Positions 34,603 to 42,949 of a DNA stretch of 64,000 nt are shown here, piece after piece (within the stretch, counting starts at the first letter, position 1; the number at the start of each line of letters is the position of its first letter). The notes under the pieces were generated by a model that saw only the letters and a list, made by a program, of their open reading frames with translations, ran no database searches and had not been told where the DNA came from. Where the stretch lies: assembly GCF_035784015.1 (NCBI RefSeq), contig NZ_JALKOW010000004.1. One strand, written 5' to 3'. This stretch comes from Comamonas sp009360615. Lineage in GTDB: Bacteria; Pseudomonadota; Gammaproteobacteria; Burkholderiales; Burkholderiaceae_C. Position numbers and translations under genes: made by a program.

Positions 34603-34614
34603 AGCGGCTTGCGC
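34603..34614 (+). repeat. AGCGGCTTGCGC intergenic repeat
   Basis: Identical to 13018-13029. It begins just after hutD and is followed by a GCGCTAGTAGCTATGAAAT segment at about 34666-34684, both parts recalling a common intergenic repeat of Comamonadaceae that I know from related genomes. It fills the 139-base gap before hutI. Confidence 0.45.
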
Positions 34615-34735
34615 CTTTGTAACGGACGTTTCAATGAAGATTGATCTGAAAAGTTAAAAGGGGCAGGCGCTAGTAGCTATGAAATCAGGAGTTTCATGGC
34701 CTGGATTGTCGTCATCGAACACGAGGAGCATCGCC

Positions 34736-35998
34736 ATGGCGCAAGCTAATCCCCATCCCGCAGTCTCCGCCGACGGCTGCTGGCACAACCTGCGTCTGGC
34801 GCCGGAGCTGTATGTCTCCGAGGTGGCGGATATTCCCGAAGGCACGCTGGCCTGCATCGTGGTGCAGCAGGGCCGAATGGTCTGGGTGGGACCGCAGGAT
34901 GCCATGCCTGCCGAATACCAGGCACTGCCCAGGCACGATGGCGCAGGGCGCCTGGCCACGCCAGGCCTGATCGACTGCCACACCCATCTGGTCTATGGCG
35001 GCGAGCGCGCGGGCGAGTTCGCCATGCGCCTGGCCGGGGCCAGCTACGAGGAAGTGGCCAGGGCCGGCGGCGGCATCGTCTCCAGCGTCAGGGCCACGCG
35101 CGAGGCTTCGGAGGACGAGCTGGTGGCGCTGGCGCTGCCGCGTCTGGAGCAGTTGCTGGCCGAAGGCGTGACGGCCATAGAGATCAAGTCGGGCTACGGA
35201 CTGGCCCTGGAGCACGAGCGCAAGCAGCTGCGTGCCGCAAGGCGCCTGGGCGAGCGGTGTGCCGTGACCGTGCGCACCACCTTTCTGGGGGCTCATGCGC
35301 TGCCGCCAGAGTATGCGGGCCGCAGCCAGGAATACACGGATCTGGTCTGTCAGGTCATGCTGCCGGCGCTGGCCGCTGAAGGCCTGATCGATGCCGTTGA
35401 TGTGTTCTGCGAACGCATCGCCTTCTCGCTGGCCGAGACCGAGCAGGTCTTCGAGGCGGCCAAGGCATTGGGCCTGCCCGTCAAGCTGCATGCCGAGCAG
35501 CTGTCGAATATGGAGGGTGCTGCCCTCGCGGCCCGCTATGGCGCGCTGTCCTGCGACCATATCGAGCACCTGTCCGAACATGGCATCACCGAGATGAAGA
35601 AGGCCGGTACCGTGGCCGTGCTGCTGCCAGGTGCCTTCTACACGCTGCGCGACACCCAAGTGCCTCCGATTGAGGAATTAAGGGCTGCCAAGGTCCCGAT
35701 GGCCGTTTCCACCGATCACAATCCGGGTACCTCCCCGTGCTTGAGCTTGCTGCTCATGGCCAATATGGCCTGCACGCTGTTCCGTCTGACGGTTCCCGAG
35801 GCTTTGGCCGGCATCACCCGGCACGCCGCGCAGGCGCTGGGCCTGCAGGACGAGCAAGGCCTGATTGCCGTGGGCCGTCCCGCCAATTTCGTGCTCTGGC
35901 CCGTGCAGCGGGCTGCAGAGCTGGCCTATTGGTTCGGCAGCAAGCCGGACTGTACGGTGGTGCGTCAGGGCCGGATTGCGCAGCAAGCCAAAGCCTGA
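34736..35998 (+). CDS. hutI: Imidazolonepropionase
   Basis: A 420-residue amidohydrolase that opens the imidazolone ring to give N-formimidoyl-L-glutamate. Metal-site blocks are LIDCHTHLVYGG, KLHAEQLSN and STDHNPGTSP, and IKSGYGL is also conserved. I start at the ATG at 34736 since GAGGAG lies 8-13 bases upstream; an earlier in-frame ATG at 34679 has no site. It precedes the FAD oxidoreductase gene by 25 bases. Confidence 0.96.
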   Translation: MAQANPHPAVSADGCWHNLRLAPELYVSEVADIPEGTLACIVVQQGRMVWVGPQDAMPAEYQALPRHDGAGRLATPGLIDCHTHLVYGGERAGEFAMRLAGASYEEVARAGGGIVSSVRATREASEDELVALALPRLEQLLAEGVTAIEIKSGYGLALEHERKQLRAARRLGERCAVTVRTTFLGAHALPPEYAGRSQEYTDLVCQVMLPALAAEGLIDAVDVFCERIAFSLAETEQVFEAAKALGLPVKLHAEQLSNMEGAALAARYGALSCDHIEHLSEHGITEMKKAGTVAVLLPGAFYTLRDTQVPPIEELRAAKVPMAVSTDHNPGTSPCLSLLLMANMACTLFRLTVPEALAGITRHAAQALGLQDEQGLIAVGRPANFVLWPVQRAAELAYWFGSKPDCTVVRQGRIAQQAKA

Positions 35999-36023
35999 AA
36001 GCGGGGAGCGCGAAAGGTTGCTG

Positions 36024-37412
36024 ATGTCTCACGAACAATTTCTCAATGAACTGATTTCCACCCTGGGCGCCGATGTGGCGCTGCGCGGCACGGACACGCC
36101 GCAGCGTAGCCGCACCGACTGGAGCGGCACGCCGCCCCAGCAGCCGCTGGCGCTGGTGCGCCCACGCACCACGGAGGAAGTCAGCGCCGTCATGCGTCTG
36201 TGCAGCGCCCACAGGATTGCGGTGGTTCCGCAGGGTGGGCTGACCGGGCTGGCCGGTGCCGCGGTTCCTTCGGAGGGCGCTGTCGCGCTGTCGCTGGATC
36301 GCATGAACCGCATCGAGGACATCGATGCCCAGACCGGGCTGATGCAGGTGCAGGCCGGCGTCACCCTGCAGGCCGTGCAGGAGGCTGCCGTCGATGTCGG
36401 CATGGTGTTCGGCGTGGATCTCGGCGCGCGCGGCAGCTGCCAGATCGGCGGCAATGTCTCCACCAACGCGGGCGGCAACGGCGTGCTGCAGCACGGCATG
36501 ATGCGCGAGCAGGTGCTGGGCCTGGAGGTGGTGCTGGCCGACGGCACGGTGCTGCCCATGTTGCGTCCCATGATCAAGAACAACACGGGTTACGACCTCA
36601 AGCAGTTCTTCATCGGAGCCGAAGGCACGCTGGGTATCATCACGCGCGTGTTGCTGCGTCTGCGTCCGGCGCCGCAGGCCACGGCCACGACGCTGGTGGC
36701 CATGCCCGATTTCGACTCCGCGCTGGCCGTGCTCAAGCGCATGCAATCGCACTTCGGCAACAGCGTCGCGGCCTATGAGCTGATGTGGGACAGCTTTGTG
36801 CAGGCCTCCATGGCCTGGCTCAAGCTCGCTGCGCCTTTTGAGCAGCGCTACCCCTTGTTGGCCCTGATCAATGTGGACGGCAAGGACGAGGCGCAGCTGC
36901 AAGGCGATGTGCAGCAGGTGCTAGAGGAAGCCATGGAAGCCGGCGAGGTGCTCGATGCCATCGTGGCCCAGTCGGGCGCTCAGGTGCAGCAGCTGTGGAA
37001 GCTGCGCGAGGCACCGGCCGAGCTCAACAACAATATGCATCCCGCAATCAACTTCGATGTAAGCCTGCCCCAGGCCGACATCGGGCGCTTTGCCGAAGCC
37101 TGCATGCAGGCCTTTGCCACTCGCTGGCCCGGTCACCAGGCGCTGTACTTCGGCCATGTGGGCGACGGCAATCTCCATGTCTCGGTGGATGGCAAGACCG
37201 TCAACGGCGAATGCGAGCAGGTGGAGGAGCTTCTCTACCGCATCGTGGGCGAGATGCAGGGCAGCGTCTCCGCGGAGCACGGTATCGGCCTGCACAAAAA
37301 GCCTTATCTGAGCAACAGCCGCACGCCCGCAGAGCTGGCGGCGATGCGGGCCATCAAGCTGGCCCTCGATCCCATGGGCCTGATGAATCCCGGAAAGGTG
37401 TTTGATCTATGA
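36024..37412 (+). CDS. FAD-linked 2-hydroxyacid dehydrogenase (GlcD / D-lactate dehydrogenase type)
   Basis: A 462-residue flavoprotein with an N-terminal PCMH-type FAD domain (LVRPRTTEEVSAVMRL; NAGGNGVLQHG) and a C-terminal FAD-oxidase domain (YFGHVGDGNLHV; EHGIGLHKKP). It belongs to the family of D-lactate, glycolate and D-2-hydroxyglutarate dehydrogenases. It is 25 bases after hutI and overlaps the next aminotransferase gene by 4 bases, so it is part of the hut operon. I infer a 2-hydroxyacid related to histidine, such as imidazolyl-lactate, as substrate. It could instead be a general 2-hydroxyacid dehydrogenase. Confidence 0.85.
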   Translation: MSHEQFLNELISTLGADVALRGTDTPQRSRTDWSGTPPQQPLALVRPRTTEEVSAVMRLCSAHRIAVVPQGGLTGLAGAAVPSEGAVALSLDRMNRIEDIDAQTGLMQVQAGVTLQAVQEAAVDVGMVFGVDLGARGSCQIGGNVSTNAGGNGVLQHGMMREQVLGLEVVLADGTVLPMLRPMIKNNTGYDLKQFFIGAEGTLGIITRVLLRLRPAPQATATTLVAMPDFDSALAVLKRMQSHFGNSVAAYELMWDSFVQASMAWLKLAAPFEQRYPLLALINVDGKDEAQLQGDVQQVLEEAMEAGEVLDAIVAQSGAQVQQLWKLREAPAELNNNMHPAINFDVSLPQADIGRFAEACMQAFATRWPGHQALYFGHVGDGNLHVSVDGKTVNGECEQVEELLYRIVGEMQGSVSAEHGIGLHKKPYLSNSRTPAELAAMRAIKLALDPMGLMNPGKVFDL

Positions 37413-38569
37413 CGAATTCTCTGGTGGCTTCGCTGGCCCGTGCCCAGGTGCGCCCGCTGCCCGCGTACAACGCCGGCCTGTCCAATGAAGCGGTGCGGGC
37501 GCGCTATGGCGTGACCGATATCGCGCGACTGGCCAGCAATGAAAATCCCTTCGGTGCCAGCGCCTCGGTGCGCCGGGCGATTGCCGAGGTGGCCAACGAT
37601 GTGGGTAACTATCCCGATGCCAATTGCACGGCCTTGCGCGAAGCCATTGCCGAGCGCACCGGGCTGCCCGCCGGGCGTCTGGTGTTCGGCGACGGTTCGG
37701 AAGACCTGATCAAGATTCTCTGCGAGGTCTTTCTCGCTCCCGGCGATCTGGTGGTGACCCAGCGTCCCGTGTTCGGCCTGCACGAAATCTATCCAAAGAT
37801 GATGGGCGCGGAGGTCGAGCTCCTCGAGCTGAACGATGGACTGGGCTTCGATGTGAGCGCCTGGTGCGCTGCCGTGGCCAAGGCCCCCAAGATCGCCTTC
37901 CTGCCCAACCCGTCCAACCCCGTGGGCTGCATGATGGATGCGGCGCAGTTTGCGCAGGTGCTGGAGGCCACGCCCGCCAACACCGTGCTGGTGGTGGATG
38001 AGGCCTATTACGAATACGCGCTGCATGACGATGACTATCCCGATGTGCTGGCCATGCTGGATGCGCGGGTCGGGCCCTGGATCGTGCTGCGCACCTTCTC
38101 CAAGGCCTGGGGCCTGGCCGGTCTGCGCGTGGGCTACGGCATGGCCGACAGCGCCGAGCTGGTGAGCCTGATGGACAAGGTGCGCTCGCCCTTCAACGTG
38201 AACATGGCGGCGCAGCGCGCGGCGCTGGCCGCCTGGAACGATCCTGCGCACATGCGCAGCGGCGTGGCGACCACGGTGGCGCTGCGCGAGGATCTGCGCA
38301 GGCAGCTGCTGGCGCTGGCAGGGCCGGGCCAGCCGCTGCAAGGCCTGCGCATTGCGCCTTCGGTTGCCAACTTCCTGTTTCTCGACCTGGGCCGTCCCAA
38401 TGCACCGGTGACGGAGGCCCTGCTCAGGCAGGGCGTGATCGTCAAGCCCTGGAAGGAGCCCGGTTTCGAAAATTTTCTGCGCGTATCCATAGGTACCGAG
38501 AAAGACAACGCGCGTTTTGTTCTGGCTTTGCTCGCTGCGATGGAGCAGACTGAGCGCGTGACTGCATGA
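37409..38569 (+). CDS. HisC-like aminotransferase within the hut operon
   Basis: A 386-residue class I/II aminotransferase close to histidinol-phosphate aminotransferase. LASNENPFG is near the N-terminus, PNPSNPVGC in the middle, VVDEAYYEY holds the cofactor tyrosine, and the Schiff-base lysine is in RTFSKAWGLAGLRVGYG. Its start overlaps the flavoprotein stop (ATGA) and hutF follows 42 bases later. A biosynthetic hisC would be with hisGDBHAFI; inside a catabolic operon a role in imidazolepyruvate/histidine transamination is more likely. It could also serve phenylalanine or tyrosine transamination, as some HisC homologues do. Confidence 0.82.
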   Translation: MTNSLVASLARAQVRPLPAYNAGLSNEAVRARYGVTDIARLASNENPFGASASVRRAIAEVANDVGNYPDANCTALREAIAERTGLPAGRLVFGDGSEDLIKILCEVFLAPGDLVVTQRPVFGLHEIYPKMMGAEVELLELNDGLGFDVSAWCAAVAKAPKIAFLPNPSNPVGCMMDAAQFAQVLEATPANTVLVVDEAYYEYALHDDDYPDVLAMLDARVGPWIVLRTFSKAWGLAGLRVGYGMADSAELVSLMDKVRSPFNVNMAAQRAALAAWNDPAHMRSGVATTVALREDLRRQLLALAGPGQPLQGLRIAPSVANFLFLDLGRPNAPVTEALLRQGVIVKPWKEPGFENFLRVSIGTEKDNARFVLALLAAMEQTERVTA

Positions 38570-38611
38570 GCTGCGCGGTTTGATCTTTTTCGCCTCACAG
38601 AGACCATCACC

Positions 38612-40036
38612 ATGACTGCATCCTCATCCATTTCGCGTACCTTGTTTGCCGCAGACGCCTTGCTGCCCACGGGTTGGGCGCGCAATGTCCTGCTGAGCTG
38701 GAACGAGAGCGGCCAGCTGACCGAAGTGCTGACCGATGTGGACCCGCAAAGCGGCGAGGCCGGGGAGGCGGAGGACGCCGCCAAGGCGGCCGGCCCGCTG
38801 ATCCCGGGCATGCCCAATCTGCACTCGCACGCCTTCCAGCGCGCGTTCGGCGGGCTGACCGAATTCCGCGGTCAGGCGCAGGACAGCTTCTGGAGCTGGC
38901 GCAAACTGATGTACGGATTTGCCAATCGCATGACGCCCGAGGCGCTGGAGGCGATTGCGACCTGGCTGTACCTGGAGATGCTGGAGGCGGGCTACACCTC
39001 GGTGTGCGAGTTCCACTATGTGCACCATGATGCCGGTGGCAAGCCCTATGCCAACGATGCCAGCCTGTCCCTGGCACTGCTGCGTGCGGCGCAGAAGACG
39101 GGCATAGGCATGACCTTGCTGCCCGTGCTCTATCAGACCAGCGGCTTCGGGGGGCTGCCGCCTCGCGAGGATCAGGCCCGCTTCATTCGCAGCACGGACA
39201 GCATGCTTTCCCTGCTGCAGCAGCTGGAGCCCGTGACCAGGGCGCAGCAGGCAGCTCTGGGCCTGGCTCCGCACTCGCTGCGTGCCGTGCCGCCGGACAG
39301 CCTCAAGGCCGCGCTCGCAGGCCTGCACGCCATGCTGCCCAAGGCTCCGGTGCACATCCATATCGCCGAGCAGACCCAGGAGGTGGATGACTGCCTGGCC
39401 TGGAGCGGTCAGCGCCCCGTGCAATGGCTGCTCGACCATGCCCCCGTCGATGCGCGCTGGTGCCTGATCCATGCCACGCACATGACGCCCGAGGAATATG
39501 CAGGTGCGGCACGCAGCGCGGCCGTGGCCGGCATCTGTCCCACCACCGAAGCCAATCTCGGCGACGGCATCTTCGACATGCCGCTGTGGCTCAGGCATGG
39601 CGGCCGCTGGGGCATTGGCTCGGACAGCCATGCTTCGGTGAATGCCGCTGAAGAGCTGCTGATGCTCGAATACAGCCAGCGCCTGAGCCTGCGCCAGCGC
39701 AATGTGCTTGGCGGCGGCGCCCAGCCCCAGGTGGCGACTTCCATGACCTTGCAGGCGGTGGCCGGCGGTGCCCAGGCTTCGGGCCGCGCCATTGCCGGTC
39801 TGGCCGTGGGCCAGCAGGCCGACTTCGTGGTGCTCGATGCCCGCCATGTCGCCCTCAACGGGCTGCCTGCCGACAGCGGTCATGCGGCCCATGTGTTTGC
39901 CAGCCATCGCACTTCGGCCATTGCCGATGTCTGGATTCGCGGCCAGCAGCGCGTGCAGGCAGGCCGCCATGCGCTGCACGAAGTCGCTCAGCAAGGCTTT
40001 GTGCAGACCCGCAAGGCATTGCTGCAGAACGCCTGA
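38612..40036 (+). CDS. hutF: Formimidoylglutamate deiminase
   Basis: A 474-residue amidohydrolase converting N-formimidoyl-L-glutamate to N-formyl-L-glutamate and ammonia, the step that defines the five-step pathway. Metal blocks: NLHSHAFQRAF near the N-terminus, VHIHIAEQ, CLIHATHMT and GIGSDSHASVN. The start has only a weak GAGA site. With hutG downstream it replaces the one-step formiminoglutamase. Confidence 0.95.
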   Translation: MTASSSISRTLFAADALLPTGWARNVLLSWNESGQLTEVLTDVDPQSGEAGEAEDAAKAAGPLIPGMPNLHSHAFQRAFGGLTEFRGQAQDSFWSWRKLMYGFANRMTPEALEAIATWLYLEMLEAGYTSVCEFHYVHHDAGGKPYANDASLSLALLRAAQKTGIGMTLLPVLYQTSGFGGLPPREDQARFIRSTDSMLSLLQQLEPVTRAQQAALGLAPHSLRAVPPDSLKAALAGLHAMLPKAPVHIHIAEQTQEVDDCLAWSGQRPVQWLLDHAPVDARWCLIHATHMTPEEYAGAARSAAVAGICPTTEANLGDGIFDMPLWLRHGGRWGIGSDSHASVNAAEELLMLEYSQRLSLRQRNVLGGGAQPQVATSMTLQAVAGGAQASGRAIAGLAVGQQADFVVLDARHVALNGLPADSGHAAHVFASHRTSAIADVWIRGQQRVQAGRHALHEVAQQGFVQTRKALLQNA

Positions 40037-40077
40037 GGGCGGCTGCATTCAGATTTTTGACAGAAGAGAGACGCTCC

Positions 40078-40896
40078 ATGAGCCAAGCCATCGCCCCCTT
40101 TGTCTTTCACCAGGGTACGGCACCGCTGCTGATTTCCATGCCGCATACCGGCACCCATGTGCCGGCCGACATTGCGGCCAAGCTCACGCCCGCAGGGCGC
40201 GAAGTCCATGACACCGACTGGCACATGCCGCAGCTCTACGACTTCGCCAAGGCACTGGGCGCATCCATTCTGGTCGCCACGCATTCGCGCTATGTCATCG
40301 ATCTGAATCGTCCGCCCGATGGTGCCAGCCTCTATCCGGGCCAGAGCGTGACCGGGCTGTGCCCGGTCGACGGCTTCGACAGCGAGCCTCTCTATGCCAG
40401 CAAGGACCTGGAACCCGACGAGGCCGAAGTCGCGCGCCGCCGCGAACTCTACTGGCAGCCCTATCATGCGCAGCTGCGCGCCGAACTCGACCGCATCAAG
40501 AGCCAGCATGGCGTGGCCATGCTGTGGGATGCGCACAGCATCCGCTCGGTGCTGCCGCGCTTTTTCGAGGGCAAGCTGCCCGACCTGAACCTGGGCACTG
40601 CCGACGGCAAGAGCTGCGCACCGGCACTGGCCCAGCAGCTGCTGGACATTGCACGGCAGGCACCGGACCACACCAGCGTGCTCAATGGCCGCTTCAAGGG
40701 CGGTTTCATCACGCGCCACTATGGCCAGCCGGAGCAGGGCTTTCATGCCGTGCAGCTGGAGATGACGCAGTCCAGCTATATGCAGGAGCAGATGCCGTTC
40801 GACTACCTGCCCGAGGTTGCGGCGCGCATCCAGCCCACCATGCAGCGTCTGCTGCAGGCCGTGCTGGCCTTTGCACAGGGTTCGGGGCGTGCCTGA
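40078..40896 (+). CDS. hutG: N-formylglutamate deformylase
   Basis: A 272-residue N-formylglutamate amidohydrolase, the last step: it yields glutamate and formate. Blocks are MPHTGTHVP, DTDWHMPQLYDF, YVIDLNRPPDG and LWDAHSIRS. AGAGAG precedes the ATG at 40078. It ends the hut set; the next gene (alkB) has its own function and is 47 bases away on the same strand. Confidence 0.95.
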   Translation: MSQAIAPFVFHQGTAPLLISMPHTGTHVPADIAAKLTPAGREVHDTDWHMPQLYDFAKALGASILVATHSRYVIDLNRPPDGASLYPGQSVTGLCPVDGFDSEPLYASKDLEPDEAEVARRRELYWQPYHAQLRAELDRIKSQHGVAMLWDAHSIRSVLPRFFEGKLPDLNLGTADGKSCAPALAQQLLDIARQAPDHTSVLNGRFKGGFITRHYGQPEQGFHAVQLEMTQSSYMQEQMPFDYLPEVAARIQPTMQRLLQAVLAFAQGSGRA

Positions 40897-40943
40897 ACCT
40901 GCGTGCGCACTGTTGCCTCTCTTGTGTGGGCGATGATGGAGCC

Positions 40944-41618
40944 ATGAGCCTGTCGCTATTCGAAACCGAAACCCCGCCCCCTGAACCCATTGATGACGGT
41001 GCCGTGCTGCTGCGCGGCTTTGCGACAGCCGAGGAGCAGCGCTGGGTGGCCGAGGTGAGGGCCTTGCAGACACGGGCAGCGTTTCGCACCATGCAGGTGC
41101 CCGGCGGCAAGTTCATGTCGGTGGCGATCACCAACGCCGGCGGCTGGGGCTGGATTTCGGATCTGCAGGGCTATCGCTACAGCGCTGCCGATCCGCAGAC
41201 CGGCAAGCCCTGGCCTGCCATTCCCGCCTTTCTGGGCGAGCAGGCCGCCAGGGCTGCGGCGCTGGCCGGCTATCCGGGGTTTGTCCCCGATGCCTGCCTG
41301 GTCAACCGCTATCGGCCGGGCGCGCGCATGGGCTTGCACCGCGACCAGGACGAGCAGGACTTTGCGGCGCCCATAGTCTCGGTCTCGCTGGGCTTGCCCT
41401 GCCGTTTCCTCTGGGGCGGACTGGCGCGCCAGAGCCCCACCCGCAGCCTTGCGCTCACCCATGGCGATGTGCTGGTCTGGGGCGGGCCTTCGCGCCTGGT
41501 GTTTCATGGCGTCGCCCCGCTCAAGCCGGGCCAGCACCCGCTGCTTGGCAATGAGCGCTGGAATCTGACGTTCCGCATGGCCAAGGCTCGCTACCCGGCA
41601 GGCCAGCCATCGGAATAG
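40944..41618 (+). CDS. alkB: AlkB-type Fe(II)/2-oxoglutarate DNA dioxygenase
   Basis: A 224-residue dioxygenase that removes alkyl groups from 1-methyladenine and 3-methylcytosine by oxidation. The iron ligands are in the LHRDQDE motif (H and D) and in VFHGVAPL (H); the 2-oxoglutarate-binding arginines are in NERWNLTFR. NRYRPGARMG and GLPCRFLWGG are also typical of AlkB. The start at 40944 (MSLSLFETE) matches family length. No ada gene is adjacent, so it is probably read through from the hut operon or has its own promoter. Confidence 0.92.
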   Translation: MSLSLFETETPPPEPIDDGAVLLRGFATAEEQRWVAEVRALQTRAAFRTMQVPGGKFMSVAITNAGGWGWISDLQGYRYSAADPQTGKPWPAIPAFLGEQAARAAALAGYPGFVPDACLVNRYRPGARMGLHRDQDEQDFAAPIVSVSLGLPCRFLWGGLARQSPTRSLALTHGDVLVWGGPSRLVFHGVAPLKPGQHPLLGNERWNLTFRMAKARYPAGQPSE

Positions 41619-41684
41619 GCGCTGGCACCAGGGCAATGCCCGGCTGCCCGGCAAAGCCGGCCAGCTTTCCTACAATGGTGGTCT

Positions 41685-42761
41685 ATGAGCCAGTCGCACC
41701 CCACCCCCGCCTACACCCGAGCCCAGGAACTGCCCGCAACGCTTGCCAAGCGCCTTGTCATTCTTGACGGTGCGATGGGCACCATGATTCAGCGCTTCAA
41801 GCTGGGCGAGGCGCAGTACCGCGGCGAAGGCTATGCCGGTGCCGATGGTGCGGGCGAGCGTTTCAAGGATTTCGCCCATGACGTCAAGGGCAACAACGAA
41901 CTGCTGTCGCTGACCCGACCCGACGTGATCCGCGACATCCACGAGAAATACCTGGCTGCCGGCGCCGATCTGATCGAGACCAACACCTTTGGTGCGACCA
42001 CGATTGCGCAGGAGGACTATCACATGGCCGAACTGGCCTATGAGATGAACCTCAAGAGTGCCCGGCTGGCGCGTGCGGCCTGCGACAAGTACAGCACGCC
42101 CGATCACAAGCGCTATGTGGCCGGCGCCCTGGGCCCCACGCCCAAGACGGCCTCCATCAGCCCCGACGTGAACGACCCGGCTGCGCGCAACATCACCTTC
42201 GAGCAGCTGCGCCAGGCCTATCTGGAGCAGACGCTGGCGCTGATGGAAGGCGGTGCCGACGTGATCCTGGTCGAGACCATCTTCGACACCCTCAACGCCA
42301 AGGCCGCGCTGTTCGCCGTGGACGAGGCCTTCGAGCAGACCGGCGAGCGCCTGCCCATCATGATCAGCGGCACGGTCACCGATGCCTCGGGCCGGATTCT
42401 GAGCGGACAGACCGTGACCGCGTTCTGGCACAGCGTGCGCCATAGCAACCCGCTGTCCGTGGGCCTGAACTGCGCCCTTGGTGCCACGCTGATGCGTCCC
42501 TATGTGCAGGAGCTGGCCAAGGCGGCTCCCGACACCTTCATCAGCTGCTACCCCAATGCCGGTCTGCCCAACCCCATGAGCGACACCGGTTTTGACGAAA
42601 CGCCCGAGATCACCAGCCGTCTGGTGCACGAGTTCGCGGCCGAGGGGCTGGTCAATATCGTGGGCGGTTGCTGCGGCACCACGCCCGACCATATCGGTGC
42701 CATTGCCAAGGCCGTGCAGGCCACGGCCACGCGCAAGCTGTTCTACCCGGCCGAAGCCTGA
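41685..42761 (+). CDS. metH: Homocysteine S-methyltransferase (N-terminal part of a split MetH)
   Basis: A 358-residue protein equal to the homocysteine-binding module of cobalamin-dependent methionine synthase. It starts like MetH (LVILDGAMGTMIQRFKLGE). The zinc cysteines are in GLNCALG and in VGGCCGTTPDHI. The pterin, cobalamin and reactivation modules of the roughly 1,200-residue enzyme are absent, and the protein ends cleanly after the zinc domain. Split MetH occurs in Comamonadaceae, with the second half usually encoded close by; here the next genes are an Ala/Gln-rich protein and a porin, so the partner must lie elsewhere. Confidence 0.92.
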   Translation: MSQSHPTPAYTRAQELPATLAKRLVILDGAMGTMIQRFKLGEAQYRGEGYAGADGAGERFKDFAHDVKGNNELLSLTRPDVIRDIHEKYLAAGADLIETNTFGATTIAQEDYHMAELAYEMNLKSARLARAACDKYSTPDHKRYVAGALGPTPKTASISPDVNDPAARNITFEQLRQAYLEQTLALMEGGADVILVETIFDTLNAKAALFAVDEAFEQTGERLPIMISGTVTDASGRILSGQTVTAFWHSVRHSNPLSVGLNCALGATLMRPYVQELAKAAPDTFISCYPNAGLPNPMSDTGFDETPEITSRLVHEFAAEGLVNIVGGCCGTTPDHIGAIAKAVQATATRKLFYPAEA

Positions 42762-42846
42762 TTCCGCCCGGAATGGTTCGCCCCTGACCCGCGCTTCGGA
42801 TCGCGGGCGTGAACCGTGCGGCCCCGGCACGACCTGGGCAGCCCTG

Positions 42847-42879
42847 GTGCTTGAGCCACAAGCACTGGCAGCTCTTTTT
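42847..42879 (+). terminator. Candidate terminator after metH
   Basis: GTGCTTG-AGCCA-CAAGCAC forms a perfect 7-bp stem (42847-42865), with a run of five T at 42875-42879. The T run is 9 bases from the stem, so this is a weak rather than a classical terminator. A second hairpin, CCCGCG-N8-CGCGGG, lies at 42788-42807. Confidence 0.4.
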
Positions 42880-42949
42880 CCGATGCTTATCTGCAGGGGC
42901 GGGCACAATGGCCTGATTCCGGCTTTGATGCCCCGCCACCGACGACCGC

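Noticed and set aside
36024..37412. Calling the flavoprotein glcD
   Set aside because: glcE and glcF lie 24 kb away on the other strand, and the gene is coupled to hut genes instead.
37409..38569. Naming the aminotransferase hisC as a histidine-biosynthesis gene
   Set aside because: It overlaps a catabolic flavoprotein gene inside the hut operon; no other his biosynthetic gene is near.
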